From Borreliella americana (GTDB lineage: Bacteria > Spirochaetota > Spirochaetia > Borreliales > Borreliaceae): a stretch of 40,563 nucleotides of DNA. The notes below the pieces were generated by a model, which was not told the DNA's origin, searched no databases, and was given only the letters and a program-made list of their open reading frames with translations. A program made the translations under genes and the position numbers. Positions 19,800-27,763 of this stretch are shown here, in pieces. The DNA lies in assembly GCF_021043605.1 (NCBI RefSeq), contig NZ_JAJNFB010000012.1, forward strand, positions 1 through 40,563, given 5' to 3'. How positions within the stretch are numbered: position 1 is the stretch's first letter; each line of letters opens with the position of its first letter.

Positions 19800-21383
19800 A
19801 TGGAGGAATATTTAAATTTCATGAATAATAACAAAGAAACAAAATTAAAAGATCTTGAAAATCAAGAATTTGATCTTATAATAATTGGAGGAGGCGCAAC
19901 AGGCCTTGGAATTGCGGTAGATGCAATTACAAGGGGATATAAAGCAATACTTATAGAAAAATTTGATTACGCAAAAGGAACTTCCTCTAGATCAAGCAAA
20001 TTAATTCACGGTGGAGTAAGATATTTAGCCCAATGGAATATTTCTTTAGTTAAAGAAGCTTTGCACGAAAAAGCCATTCTTGAAAAAAATGCACCTCATT
20101 TAATTAATGAATGTGCGCTTATCACCCCTATTTATAATTCCTTAGAAATACCTTATTATTATTTTGGATTAAGTTATTACCACAACCTTATGGGTAAAGA
20201 AAAAACTACCAAATACAAAACTAAATTATTATCCAAAGCATCTACCATTGAAAAAGCTCCCAATATTAAAACAGAAGGCCTTAAATGCTCTGTTCTATAT
20301 TACGACAATTCATTCGATGATGCTAGAATGGTAATAACATTGTTAAGAACTTTTACCGAAAAAGGAGGCATTGCCCTTAACTACACAGAACTTAAAAAAT
20401 TTAACAAAGAAAACGGAAAGCTTTCGGGAGTTCTCATACAAAATAAATTGTCAAAAGAACAAATTTCATTAAAAAGCAAATGCATAATAAACGCAACGGG
20501 AATATTTTCAGATGAAATAAGAAGGTTAGATGATGAAAAAGCCTTAAACATAATCAAACCTTCCCAAGGTAGCCATTTAATAGTCAAAAAAGACAAATTT
20601 CCCCAAAATAATGCAATATTAATACCTAAAACCAGTGATAATAGGATTTTATTCGCTATTCCTTGGTATGGCAGTGTTGTTTGCGGAAGCACCGACATTC
20701 CAATAAAAGAAATAGAAGAAGAACCTAAAAGATTTGACGAAGAGATTGACTTTATAATAAATAATTTAAATAACTATTTAAATATAAAAATAGAAAAGTC
20801 AGACGTGAAAAGTGTATATACCGGAATAAGACCATTAATAATGGATCCAAAAGCTAAAGGAAACACTTCAAAAATCTCAAGAAATGAAAAAATATTTATA
20901 TCGGATTCAAATCTTATTACAATAGCGGGGGGTAAATATACTACATATAGAAAAATGGCAGAAAAAACCTTACTTAAGGCCATAGAACAAAATTTAATAC
21001 CAGATTGTGCACCAGTTACAGAAGATTTAAAGTTGCACGGTTATCTTAAAAAAGAAGAGGCAATGAAAATTCCTGAACCTTTTAGAGCTTATGGCAGCGA
21101 CTTTGAAATTCTAAAAAATATGGAAGGTTTTGACAAAAAAATACACGATAACTTGGATTTAAATGAAGCTCAAATAGATTTTTCAATTAAATTTGAACAA
21201 GCTAAAACTATTGAGGATGTTTTAGCAAGAAGAACAAGATCACTACCTTTAAATCCCCAAGCTACAATTGAGGCTGCTCCAAAAATTGCTGAAATAATGA
21301 TGAAAAAATTAAATAAATCTGAAGAGTGGAAAAATGATCAAATAAAAACCTTTTTAGAAATAAGTAAAAAATATTTAATTTAA
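19800..21383 (+). CDS. glpD: Glycerol-3-phosphate dehydrogenase, FAD-dependent
   Basis: Membrane-associated flavoprotein oxidising glycerol-3-phosphate to dihydroxyacetone phosphate, which enters glycolysis. 527 residues. FAD-binding Rossmann fold DLIIIGGGATGLG (25-37), then GTSSRSSKLIHGGVRYL, a substrate-domain segment IVCGSTD-like around residue 300, GIRPLI near 343 and a second FAD contact ITIAGGKYTTYRKMAEK near 376-392. The C-terminal cap includes ARRTRSLP. Start uncertain: ATG 19800 is itself fused to GGAGGAA and lacks an upstream site; ATG 19821 (MNNNKETK) lies 14 bases after GGAGG. Conserved sequence begins after both. It is the last gene of the glp operon. Confidence 0.97.
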   Translation: MEEYLNFMNNNKETKLKDLENQEFDLIIIGGGATGLGIAVDAITRGYKAILIEKFDYAKGTSSRSSKLIHGGVRYLAQWNISLVKEALHEKAILEKNAPHLINECALITPIYNSLEIPYYYFGLSYYHNLMGKEKTTKYKTKLLSKASTIEKAPNIKTEGLKCSVLYYDNSFDDARMVITLLRTFTEKGGIALNYTELKKFNKENGKLSGVLIQNKLSKEQISLKSKCIINATGIFSDEIRRLDDEKALNIIKPSQGSHLIVKKDKFPQNNAILIPKTSDNRILFAIPWYGSVVCGSTDIPIKEIEEEPKRFDEEIDFIINNLNNYLNIKIEKSDVKSVYTGIRPLIMDPKAKGNTSKISRNEKIFISDSNLITIAGGKYTTYRKMAEKTLLKAIEQNLIPDCAPVTEDLKLHGYLKKEEAMKIPEPFRAYGSDFEILKNMEGFDKKIHDNLDLNEAQIDFSIKFEQAKTIEDVLARRTRSLPLNPQATIEAAPKIAEIMMKKLNKSEEWKNDQIKTFLEISKKYLI

Positions 21384-21389
21384 AATTAA

Positions 21390-21454
21390 TTTAATTTTTA
21401 ATATTAAAGAAAGGGATTGTTTAACAATCCCTTTCTTTAATATTAAAAATTAAA
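21390..21454. terminator. 65-nt perfect palindrome, bidirectional terminator after glpD
   Basis: Two 32-base arms (21390-21421 and 21423-21454) are exact reverse complements around a single T at 21422. It starts 6 bases after the glpD stop and ends 25 bases before the stop of the convergent DUF327 gene. The apex pairs GGGATTG with CAATCCC; the base of the stem is all A/T with T runs on both strands. The position fits a terminator for both converging operons. The length and perfection exceed any other hairpin in the window. Confidence 0.8.
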
Positions 21455-21479
21455 ACATTAAAAAGCCTTTAAACCCAAC

Positions 21480-21974
21480 TCACATTAGCAAATTCACAAG
21501 CAAGCCCTGAATCTCTTCAATACTATCTAAAAGTTTAATTTGAGTCATTTGATTTTGTAAAACAGAATAGGCAAGTTTGTCCAACTTATCATTAATAATC
21601 TTAATAATTCTATACTTGGGACGCTTGGGGTCTCCAAAACTTCCCCCTTTTTGCTCTTTCAAACAAACAGAAGATGATATGATAATGGATATAAACTCTG
21701 AAATAACTTTTTTATAAAAAATCACATTTTGTCTGGAAGGCTCGCTCAAAAGTCTCTCGCCAGTCTCATTTATTCCATCTAACATACTTTTAATTAAATC
21801 AAGATTAAATTCTCCATTTTCAAGCAAAATAAAATGCTTATCCTCTTTAACGCTTTCAGTCTGAAACACCGAAGAAAATGGATTATTCTTATCAAAAGAT
21901 ACCTTTTTGCCACTTTTTTTATAATTTTTTGAATTGAGATTTAATGCCCCAGCAATCAAATTATTTACTTTCAT
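21480..21974 (-). CDS. DUF327 (YaaR-like) protein
   Basis: 164 residues, soluble, mostly helical. The C-terminal 110 residues fit the DUF327/YaaR pattern: a DLIKSMLDGINETGERLLSE helix, YKKVISEFI, then the KYRIIKIINDKLDKLAYSVL helix and the terminal IEEIQGLLVNLL signature. Family function is not established; some relatives lie near flagellar or replication genes. Its ATG (21974) overlaps the end of the upstream bactofilin gene by 14 bases and has no clear ribosome-binding site, so translational coupling is likely. A third gene in the M23-bactofilin-DUF327 unit, ending at a large bidirectional hairpin. From memory, BB0244. Confidence 0.82.
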   Translation of the reverse strand: MKVNNLIAGALNLNSKNYKKSGKKVSFDKNNPFSSVFQTESVKEDKHFILLENGEFNLDLIKSMLDGINETGERLLSEPSRQNVIFYKKVISEFISIIISSSVCLKEQKGGSFGDPKRPKYRIIKIINDKLDKLAYSVLQNQMTQIKLLDSIEEIQGLLVNLLM

Positions 21975-22515
21975 CTATTTTGTTCACAATACTTGAAAAA
22001 TATTTATCATCTTTACCTTCTAAAAGTTGAAAAGATTTTTTATCTTCTTGATGCGCTTTATTGATTTCAATTAAAAGATCTTCATTGACCTTGTAAGAAC
22101 CAGTATAAAAAAATGTATTTCTTTCAGGAGCTCTAAGATATTCAGCACCAATATCCATATACCCATCAATAATAGCGCCCTCTTCAACTTCAATTGACTT
22201 ACAAGAAATATTTCCAATAACACATCCTGATGCAAATATTTTAATCTTGCTTTTAGCATAAATATTGCCCACAACCATTCCAGAAATAACAAGTTCATTA
22301 GCATCAATACTAGATTTAACCCTACCACTCTCTCCAATAATTACTCTTTTAGTAGAGCTAATAGTGCCTATAAAATCACCATCAAGACGAATAAAATTGT
22401 TTGAAACCAAGTCTCCTTTAAAAAAATCACCAACACCCACTATTGTTTTTATTTCATCAAAAATAAACAAAGAAGGGGCTTTTCTTTCTTTTTTTAAAGT
22501 CAAAAAATTTAACAT
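21961..22515 (-). CDS. Bactofilin (second of two)
   Basis: 184 residues. After a short N-terminal tail comes a bactofilin beta-helix (about residues 25-130): GVGDFFKGDLVSNNFIRLDG, TKRVIIGESGRVKSSIDANE, LVISGMVVGNIYAKSKIKI, and GCVIGNISCKSIEVEEGAII. A charged C-terminal tail of about 50 residues follows. The ATG 22515 immediately follows the TAG stop of the M23 peptidase gene. Such bactofilin/M23 pairs are known elsewhere (for example Helicobacter CcmA with Csd-type peptidases), where the filament places the peptidase for cell-shape control. A role in placing cell-wall cutting in this flat-wave cell is inferred. From memory, BB0245. Confidence 0.88.
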   Translation of the reverse strand: MLNFLTLKKERKAPSLFIFDEIKTIVGVGDFFKGDLVSNNFIRLDGDFIGTISSTKRVIIGESGRVKSSIDANELVISGMVVGNIYAKSKIKIFASGCVIGNISCKSIEVEEGAIIDGYMDIGAEYLRAPERNTFFYTGSYKVNEDLLIEINKAHQEDKKSFQLLEGKDDKYFSSIVNKIDESK

Positions 22516-23541
22516 CTATTTTGAAGCCCCTGTTGCTAAATTCAAATACATATCGGGATTAATAACTTGAGAACCTACACGAACCTCATAATGAACATGT
22601 GGCCCTGTTGCATAACCTGTCTGCCCCATAAATCCAATTATCTGCCCCTTTTTAACATAAGACCCTTTAGAAGTATTAAGACGCGACATATGCGCATAAA
22701 GGGTTGCAAGTCCGTATTTATGCTTAATTTGAACAAAATTGCCATAGCCTGCTGACTGATAACTTGCCCTAACAACCTCCCCATCAGCAGTTGCAACAAT
22801 AGGAGTTCCAATTCTAACTCCCCCAAGATCTATGCCCTTGTGAATATACCATTGCCTAGTAAAAGGTTCAATGGCAGGCCCAAAATGTAAGGTAATAATT
22901 CCAGATCCACCCGCAAGAGGCCAAAGAGACGGAATATCATTTAAAAGCTTATCTTGAGCGTGCAAGACCTTAACTATGCTTTTAAGAGGAGGAATTGAAC
23001 TTTCAATTTTGCTTTTAATATTTTTAAGATCGCTAAGCTCTTTTATTGAATTAGCTTCTAAAATTTGCAAATCAATAAAATCAGAAAGATCTCCATCTAG
23101 TTTATTTTTATTTAAATCAACACCATTGGAATTGATTTTTAAAGAAGTTTTAAGCTCATCTAAAACTTTAGAAAAATTTTTTGCAACAGAATTAATTTCT
23201 ACAACTGTATTTCTAAAATCTTCAATCTCAGATTCTGCTAAAGAGTAATTTTTTTCTGTAGACTTAACAATGGATGAGAGAGTAACATAATTAACAGCAA
23301 GCAAAACAAACCCTATAAAACCACCTAAAAAAAAAATAGAAAAGAAAAATAGAGTCAAAAAAGAAATTTTAATATTTTTTACATTCCCTTTAACATGAGG
23401 AATAACAATAAAACTAATATTTTGCTTAAAAAAAGAATGTATAACTTTAAGGGCCATAAACAAAGAATTATAAATAGCTAAAAAAAACTTTAAAATTCCT
23501 TTAAAACCCAAAATAATCTTAAATTTAATTCTTTTCTTCAT
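22516..23541 (-). CDS. Membrane-anchored M23 (LytM-type) peptidase
   Basis: 341 residues starting at ATG 23541 (AAGG seven bases upstream); an in-frame TTG at 23556 is less likely. One membrane segment at about 60-84 (ISFLTLFFFSIFFLGGFIGF) is preceded by a basic cytoplasmic tail. About 90-205 is helical with coiled-coil character. The C-terminal M23 domain has the full zinc set: His234 and Asp238 in HKGIDLGG, and His317 in GPHVHYEV, with His284 (AHMS) and His315 as catalytic histidines. It should therefore be an active peptidoglycan endopeptidase facing the periplasm. It heads the M23-bactofilin-DUF327 unit and is directly followed by the bactofilin start codon. From memory, BB0246. Confidence 0.93.
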   Translation of the reverse strand: MKKRIKFKIILGFKGILKFFLAIYNSLFMALKVIHSFFKQNISFIVIPHVKGNVKNIKISFLTLFFFSIFFLGGFIGFVLLAVNYVTLSSIVKSTEKNYSLAESEIEDFRNTVVEINSVAKNFSKVLDELKTSLKINSNGVDLNKNKLDGDLSDFIDLQILEANSIKELSDLKNIKSKIESSIPPLKSIVKVLHAQDKLLNDIPSLWPLAGGSGIITLHFGPAIEPFTRQWYIHKGIDLGGVRIGTPIVATADGEVVRASYQSAGYGNFVQIKHKYGLATLYAHMSRLNTSKGSYVKKGQIIGFMGQTGYATGPHVHYEVRVGSQVINPDMYLNLATGASK

Positions 23542-23722
23542 AACAAACCTTACCAAAAATTACCATGCTCAAACAAAAAATTAAAAATTTATTTTAATAC
23601 CTTAGACAAAAATCCAAATTTTTCAATAAAACCCTGGTACACAAATACGTAACAAATGCACAAAATTAAAGAGAATAATACTTAAAACCAATATAATTGT
23701 ACAATTAAACTCATAAATACTT

Positions 23723-23738
23723 TATTATTATATAGATG
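23723..23738 (+). promoter_or_regulatory. rdgB -10 box placing the RNA start at the ATG
   Basis: TATTAT (23723-23728) ends 7 bases before the ATG at 23736, so a transcript from it would begin at or one base before the start codon. No Shine-Dalgarno sequence is present. A TTGTAC at 23697-23702 is a poorly spaced -35 (20 bases). This suggests a leaderless mRNA. Confidence 0.45.
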
Positions 23739-24341
23739 AAAACACTATTTTTTTCAACAACAAATGAAAATAAAATAAATGAAGTAAAAAATATATTAGA
23801 TATCCCCAATTTAAACTTAATAGTCCCTCAAAACTTTAACATAAAAGAAACAGGAAAAACATTTAAAGAAAACTCTTTGCTTAAAGCAAAAGCACTGTTT
23901 GAAATTTTAAATAAAAATCAAAATGTTTTCGGAGAAGATTCTGGGTTATGCATTGAGGCACTAAACTTGGAACCTGGAATTTACTCTAAAAGATATGACA
24001 CTTATAAGGTGTGTAAAAAATTAAGCACTAATGAAAAAAATCAACTAATTTTAGACTTAATGAAAAAGGAAAAAAACAGAAAAGCATATTTTATATGTAA
24101 CATAAGCTATATATCAACAAATGGACAAATATTAAATTTTGAAGGAATTATTAAAGGACAAATTGCCTTAAGTTTAAATGGCGATAAAAACTATGGATTT
24201 GGATATGATTCAATATTTTTAACTAGAAATAATAAAAAGTTTAGCGACCTCACTCTTGAAGAAAAAAACAAAATATCCCATAGAGGAATAGCATTTTTAA
24301 AATTTAAAAAATTTTTATTAGAATCTTTATTCAACAGTTAA
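23736..24341 (+). CDS. rdgB: dITP/XTP pyrophosphatase (RdgB/HAM1 family)
   Basis: Hydrolyses non-canonical purine triphosphates (dITP, dXTP) to monophosphates, keeping them out of DNA. 201 residues, family length. The N-terminal [15 protein letters not shown] matches the usual (A/S)TxNxxKxxE nucleotide site. [20 protein letters not shown] gives the metal and catalytic acidic residues, GFGYDSIF is the GxGxDxxF motif and KISHRGIA the C-terminal SHR purine-binding motif. The start lacks a ribosome-binding site (see the promoter entry). Divergent from the M23 gene; the 194 bases between hold nothing else I can support. Confidence 0.95.
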   Translation: MKTLFFSTTNENKINEVKNILDIPNLNLIVPQNFNIKETGKTFKENSLLKAKALFEILNKNQNVFGEDSGLCIEALNLEPGIYSKRYDTYKVCKKLSTNEKNQLILDLMKKEKNRKAYFICNISYISTNGQILNFEGIIKGQIALSLNGDKNYGFGYDSIFLTRNNKKFSDLTLEEKNKISHRGIAFLKFKKFLLESLFNS

Positions 24342-24349
24342 ACTTAAAG

Positions 24350-24394
24350 GCTTTTTAATGTATAAAGTTTAGACTTTATTGTAAAATAAAAAGC
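24350..24394 (+). terminator. Two-tier hairpin after rdgB
   Basis: An outer stem GCTTTTTA (24350-24357) / TAAAAAGC (24387-24394) encloses an inner stem ATAAAGT (24362-24368) / ACTTTAT (24373-24379) with a TTAG loop. It begins 9 bases after the rdgB stop, fitting a terminator or 3' stabiliser, but no U tract follows the outer stem. Confidence 0.4.
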
Positions 24395-24460
24395 ACAATG
24401 TTTATAAAATTTTAACTTATTATTTCTTTTCAAACAATAAAAAAGGAATAGGAGAATTTA

Positions 24461-26233
24461 GTGATAAATAGAAATGAAATCAATGAAAACGATAAATGGG
24501 ATTTATCTTTTCTATTTGAAAATGAAAAAGAATATACAAAAGCAATCAATGCTATTGAAATTAAAATCAAAGAATTTAAAAAATATGAAAAACTGGAATT
24601 AAATTTTAATTTGTTTAAAGAAATTTTAAATAAATACTACGAAATCATGGAAAATTTAGAGAAAGTCTCTTATTATGCAATGCTTCAATTAGAAACAGAT
24701 GTAACCAATAAAAATTCAAATAAAATATATTCTATATGTGTCAATTTAGCTACAAAAGTAGCTAATGCTACCGCATACTTCATGCCCAAAATACTAAAAA
24801 CAGACGAAAAAAAAATTCAAGCTTGGACAAATGATCCTGAACTTAAGGATAAAAAAATTGCAATTGAAAAAATACTAAGAGAAAAAAGCCATATTTTAAG
24901 TGAACAAGAAGAAAAAATACTTGCTAAGTATACACCTCTTTACTCATCTTATCAAAAGATATTCTCAGCATTAACAAATGCTGATATGGAATTTGGAGAA
25001 ATTAATGGACACCCTTTAACCAATTCTACCTACACACTATTTCTACAAAACGAAAATCAAAAAATACGAAAAGAAGCTTTCTTAAGATTTTATCAAAAAT
25101 ACAAAAATAATGAAAATACGCTTGCTAATCTTATTATCTCAGACTTTAAGAAAAGTCACTTTATTGCAAAAACAAGAAAGTTTCAAAATACTTTTTCAAT
25201 GCAGCTCTTTTCAAACAATATTGATAAAAAAGTTTATACAAATTTAATCGAAACTGTCAATAAAAATTTATCTGTGCTTAATGACTATTATGAGTTTAGA
25301 AAAAAAGTTTTAAACCAAGAATATCTATATCACTACGATGTTTACGTACCATTAACAAAAGGAATAACATTTAAAAATTCGTTTGAAGAAGCTTGTGAAA
25401 AGATATTAAAATCTTTAGAGGTACTAGGAAATGAATATACAAAAATCTTAAGAAATGGTCTTTTAAAAGAAAGATGGGTTGATAAATACGAAAATACTGG
25501 AAAAAGATCAGGAGCTTTTAGTGCTGGATCATACAACGGAAAACCTTATATACTTCTTAATTACAAAGACGAATCAATAAGAGATATGTTTACGCTTGCA
25601 CATGAAGCAGGACATTCAATGCACTCTTACTTTAGCATAAAAAACAACCCATTCCCACACTATAATTATTCCATTTTTGAAGCAGAAATAGCATCAATAA
25701 TAAACGAACAAATATTAGCAGAATATTTGCTTAAAAACGAAACCGATACTAACAAAATAAAATATATAAAACTCACACAAATTGACGACATAATTTCAAC
25801 ATTCTTTAGACAAACAATGTTTGCTGAATTTGAGTACATTATTCATGAAATGATTAGTAAAGAAGAACCCGTAGTAAAAGAAACACTAACAGAAACTTAT
25901 ATGAATTTGCTAAAAAAATACTTTGGATCTAGCCTAAAATTTGATGAATTAAGTCCCCTTGAATGCCTTAGAATCCCCCACTTTTATTCACCCTTTTATG
26001 TGTACCAATATGCGACAGGCATTGCAGCTGCTCTTTCAATATACAAAGACATTAAAGAAAATAAAAAAGATGCAGTAGAAAATTATATAAAATTTTTAAA
26101 AACCGGTGGTTCTAAATATCCACTAGATTCCTTAAATATTACTGGAGTAGATTTAACAAAAAAAGCAACAATAGAAAACACTATTAACATTTTTCAATGT
26201 AGACTTGAAGAGATAAAGAAAATATTCCAATAA
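24461..26233 (+). CDS. pepF: Oligoendopeptidase F-like M3B metallopeptidase
   Basis: Cytoplasmic zinc peptidase cutting oligopeptides of roughly 5-20 residues; it recycles imported peptides in an organism that cannot make amino acids. 590 residues, full length. Zinc motif HEAGH at 381-385 (TLAHEAGHSMHSYF) and the third ligand among Glu407/Glu409 in FEAEIASIINEQ. The N-terminal helical lobe and C-terminal HFYSPFYVYQYATGIAAALS are family signatures. It starts with GTG at 24461 behind AGGAG. pcs follows after 13 bases, so pepF-pcs-dedA is probably one transcript. Confidence 0.95.
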   Translation: MINRNEINENDKWDLSFLFENEKEYTKAINAIEIKIKEFKKYEKLELNFNLFKEILNKYYEIMENLEKVSYYAMLQLETDVTNKNSNKIYSICVNLATKVANATAYFMPKILKTDEKKIQAWTNDPELKDKKIAIEKILREKSHILSEQEEKILAKYTPLYSSYQKIFSALTNADMEFGEINGHPLTNSTYTLFLQNENQKIRKEAFLRFYQKYKNNENTLANLIISDFKKSHFIAKTRKFQNTFSMQLFSNNIDKKVYTNLIETVNKNLSVLNDYYEFRKKVLNQEYLYHYDVYVPLTKGITFKNSFEEACEKILKSLEVLGNEYTKILRNGLLKERWVDKYENTGKRSGAFSAGSYNGKPYILLNYKDESIRDMFTLAHEAGHSMHSYFSIKNNPFPHYNYSIFEAEIASIINEQILAEYLLKNETDTNKIKYIKLTQIDDIISTFFRQTMFAEFEYIIHEMISKEEPVVKETLTETYMNLLKKYFGSSLKFDELSPLECLRIPHFYSPFYVYQYATGIAAALSIYKDIKENKKDAVENYIKFLKTGGSKYPLDSLNITGVDLTKKATIENTINIFQCRLEEIKKIFQ

Positions 26234-26246
26234 AAGGAGATTTACT

Positions 26247-26951
26247 GTGAAAAATATCAATTTGATTTTAGCTTGGCTTGTACATATTTTTACAGCATCT
26301 GGCTTGATTGTAGGATTATACTCAATAATTTCAATTGTAAATGGCAATTATTCTCTTCTTTTAAAGTTAACAGTAATAGGACTTATAATAGACGGAATTG
26401 ATGGAACTATGGCAAGAAAACTTAAAGTTAAAGAATTAATACCTGAAATTGATGGCACTCTACTTGATAATATTACAGACTATATAAACTATACATTCAT
26501 ACCTGTTATATTTTTTTATTTAGGAGAATTTATTGAAAAAAAATATAAAGTCGCCATTTGCATCGGAATTTTACTCTCGTCAGCATACCAATTCTCAAGA
26601 ACAGATGCAAAAACAGATGACAACTACTTTAGGGGATTTCCTTCCCTATGGAATCTCTTTGTAATATTAAACATAATCTTTAAAATGGAACAAATAACAA
26701 ATCTTATTACAATGTCAATATGCATTATAGCAAGCTTTATTCCAATAAAATTTATTTACCCATCAAAAACCAAAGAATTAAGGAAAATTACCATACCAGT
26801 AACAATAATAAGTTGCCTAATATTTGTTGTATCAATATTTTCAGAGCTGTCCACATCAGCGTTAAAAATGGCAAAAACAGTTCTTATTCTTTACTTTGCA
26901 TATTTAACCTTAGCAAGCATATATTTAACTTATAAAACAAAAAATAGATGA
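26247..26951 (+). CDS. pcs: Phosphatidylcholine synthase (CDP-alcohol phosphatidyltransferase)
   Basis: Integral membrane enzyme condensing choline with CDP-diacylglycerol to phosphatidylcholine, a main Borrelia membrane lipid. 234 residues with about eight hydrophobic segments. The catalytic motif D-x2-DG-x2-AR-x12-G-x3-D-x3-D is complete: Asp49, Asp52-Gly53, Ala56-Arg57, Gly70, Asp74 and Asp78. Specificity for choline rather than glycerol-P or serine rests on family resemblance and known Borrelia biology, not on a residue I can point to. GTG start at 26247 behind AAAAGGAGAT. Its TGA overlaps the dedA ATG (ATGA), so the two membrane-lipid genes are translationally coupled. Confidence 0.92.
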   Translation: MKNINLILAWLVHIFTASGLIVGLYSIISIVNGNYSLLLKLTVIGLIIDGIDGTMARKLKVKELIPEIDGTLLDNITDYINYTFIPVIFFYLGEFIEKKYKVAICIGILLSSAYQFSRTDAKTDDNYFRGFPSLWNLFVILNIIFKMEQITNLITMSICIIASFIPIKFIYPSKTKELRKITIPVTIISCLIFVVSIFSELSTSALKMAKTVLILYFAYLTLASIYLTYKTKNR

Positions 26952-27562
26952 CAAAAATGTATATAAACACAATAATAGAATATATTGATTCAAACATAGC
27001 TTATTCCCCAATAGTATTTTTTTCTTTACTAATTTTAGCAGGACTTAATGTTCCTATTTCTGAAGATGCAATAGTACTAATGGGCGGAATTTTATCTAGT
27101 CGAAAAAATGAATATACTGTATTAATATTTTTAGGAATTTTTTGGGGAGCCTATCTTGGAGACATAATATCTTTTTACATTGGAAAATTAATGGGGAATA
27201 AATTATTTAAAAACAAAAAAAATAATAACTTGCTTGACAAAATAAATTACTATTATGGTCAATACGGAGTATTAACTTTATTTATAGGAAGGTTTATACC
27301 CTTTGGAGTTAGAAACGCAATATTTATATCAGCGGGAATGGGAAATATGGAATCTAATCTATTTATTGTTTCTGACTTTTTTGCAACTTTGCTCTCAATA
27401 ATCGTTTATTTTACTCTAAGCTTTAAACTAGGCCAATCATTTGAAATAATATTTTCAAAAATAAAAATAATTATATTTGCAATATTTATTACTGTAATAG
27501 CAACAACAATAATAATTTACGTAATTAAAAAAAATAAAAAAGTTGACAAAAATTTAAAATAA
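26948..27562 (+). CDS. dedA: DedA-family membrane protein
   Basis: 204 residues, several hydrophobic and re-entrant segments. Family hallmarks: NVPISEDAIVLMGG near residue 35 (E/D-containing re-entrant loop), GAYLGDIISFYIGKLMG (GxxxG with a membrane acidic residue), and the F-x-GRFIPFGVRNAIFISAGMG region with the essential Arg. DedA proteins act as lipid scramblases or flippases linked to undecaprenyl phosphate or phospholipid movement. From memory, B. burgdorferi has one DedA and needs it for growth. The ATG at 26948 overlaps the pcs stop by 4 bases; ATG 26957 is an alternative. The -35 box of the downstream tRNA promoter lies inside the last codons. Confidence 0.92.
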   Translation: MTKMYINTIIEYIDSNIAYSPIVFFSLLILAGLNVPISEDAIVLMGGILSSRKNEYTVLIFLGIFWGAYLGDIISFYIGKLMGNKLFKNKKNNNLLDKINYYYGQYGVLTLFIGRFIPFGVRNAIFISAGMGNMESNLFIVSDFFATLLSIIVYFTLSFKLGQSFEIIFSKIKIIIFAIFITVIATTIIIYVIKKNKKVDKNLK

Positions 27563-27572
27563 AAAATATAAT
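27543..27572 (+). promoter_or_regulatory. Perfect-consensus sigma-70 promoter for tRNA-Leu
   Basis: TTGACA (27543-27548) and TATAAT (27567-27572) both match consensus exactly, 18 bases apart. The predicted RNA start near 27579-27580 is 3-4 bases before the mature tRNA 5' end. The -35 box lies within the end of dedA. Strong stable-RNA promoter. Confidence 0.8.
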
Positions 27573-27582
27573 GGTTAATAGT

Positions 27583-27666
27583 GCTGTGGTGGTGGAAGTG
27601 GTAGACACGCTAGCTTGAGGGGCTAGTGGGCGTAAGCCCGTGCTGGTTCAAGTCCAGTTCACAGCA
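27583..27666 (+). tRNA. tRNA-Leu (anticodon GAG)
   Basis: 84 nt ending at the discriminator A (27666); CCA is not encoded (TCA follows). Acceptor stem GCTGTGG (27583-27589) pairs with TCACAGC (27659-27665) with one G-U. Anticodon stem CTAGC/GCTAG (27610-27614, 27622-27626) encloses a loop with anticodon GAG at 27617-27619, reading CUU/CUC. The long variable arm TGGGCGTAAGCCCG is the class II arm expected for leucine. The T arm is GCTGG-TTCAAGT-CCAGT. It lies 97 bases upstream of leuS. Confidence 0.95.
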
Positions 27667-27696
27667 TCAAAATTGTTAGCATATTATTAAATAAAA

Positions 27697-27725
27697 TTGA
27701 CAAAAATGCGATATAAAAGGATATT
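27697..27725 (+). promoter_or_regulatory. Candidate promoter for leuS
   Basis: A perfect TTGACA (27697-27702) followed after 17 bases by GATATT (27720-27725, 4/6). The eleven bases TTGACAAAAAT are identical to those at the tRNA-Leu promoter (27543). The leader would be about 30 nt with AGAGGA as ribosome-binding site. Confidence 0.5.
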
Positions 27726-27763
27726 AGAGAATAAGTTGTTATGAGTTATTTTCAAGAGGATAA

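Noticed and set aside
21390..21454. The 65-nt palindrome as a MITE or transposon end
   Set aside because: No flanking target-site duplication is evident, and its place between two converging stop codons fits a terminator better. A genome-wide repeat search would settle it.
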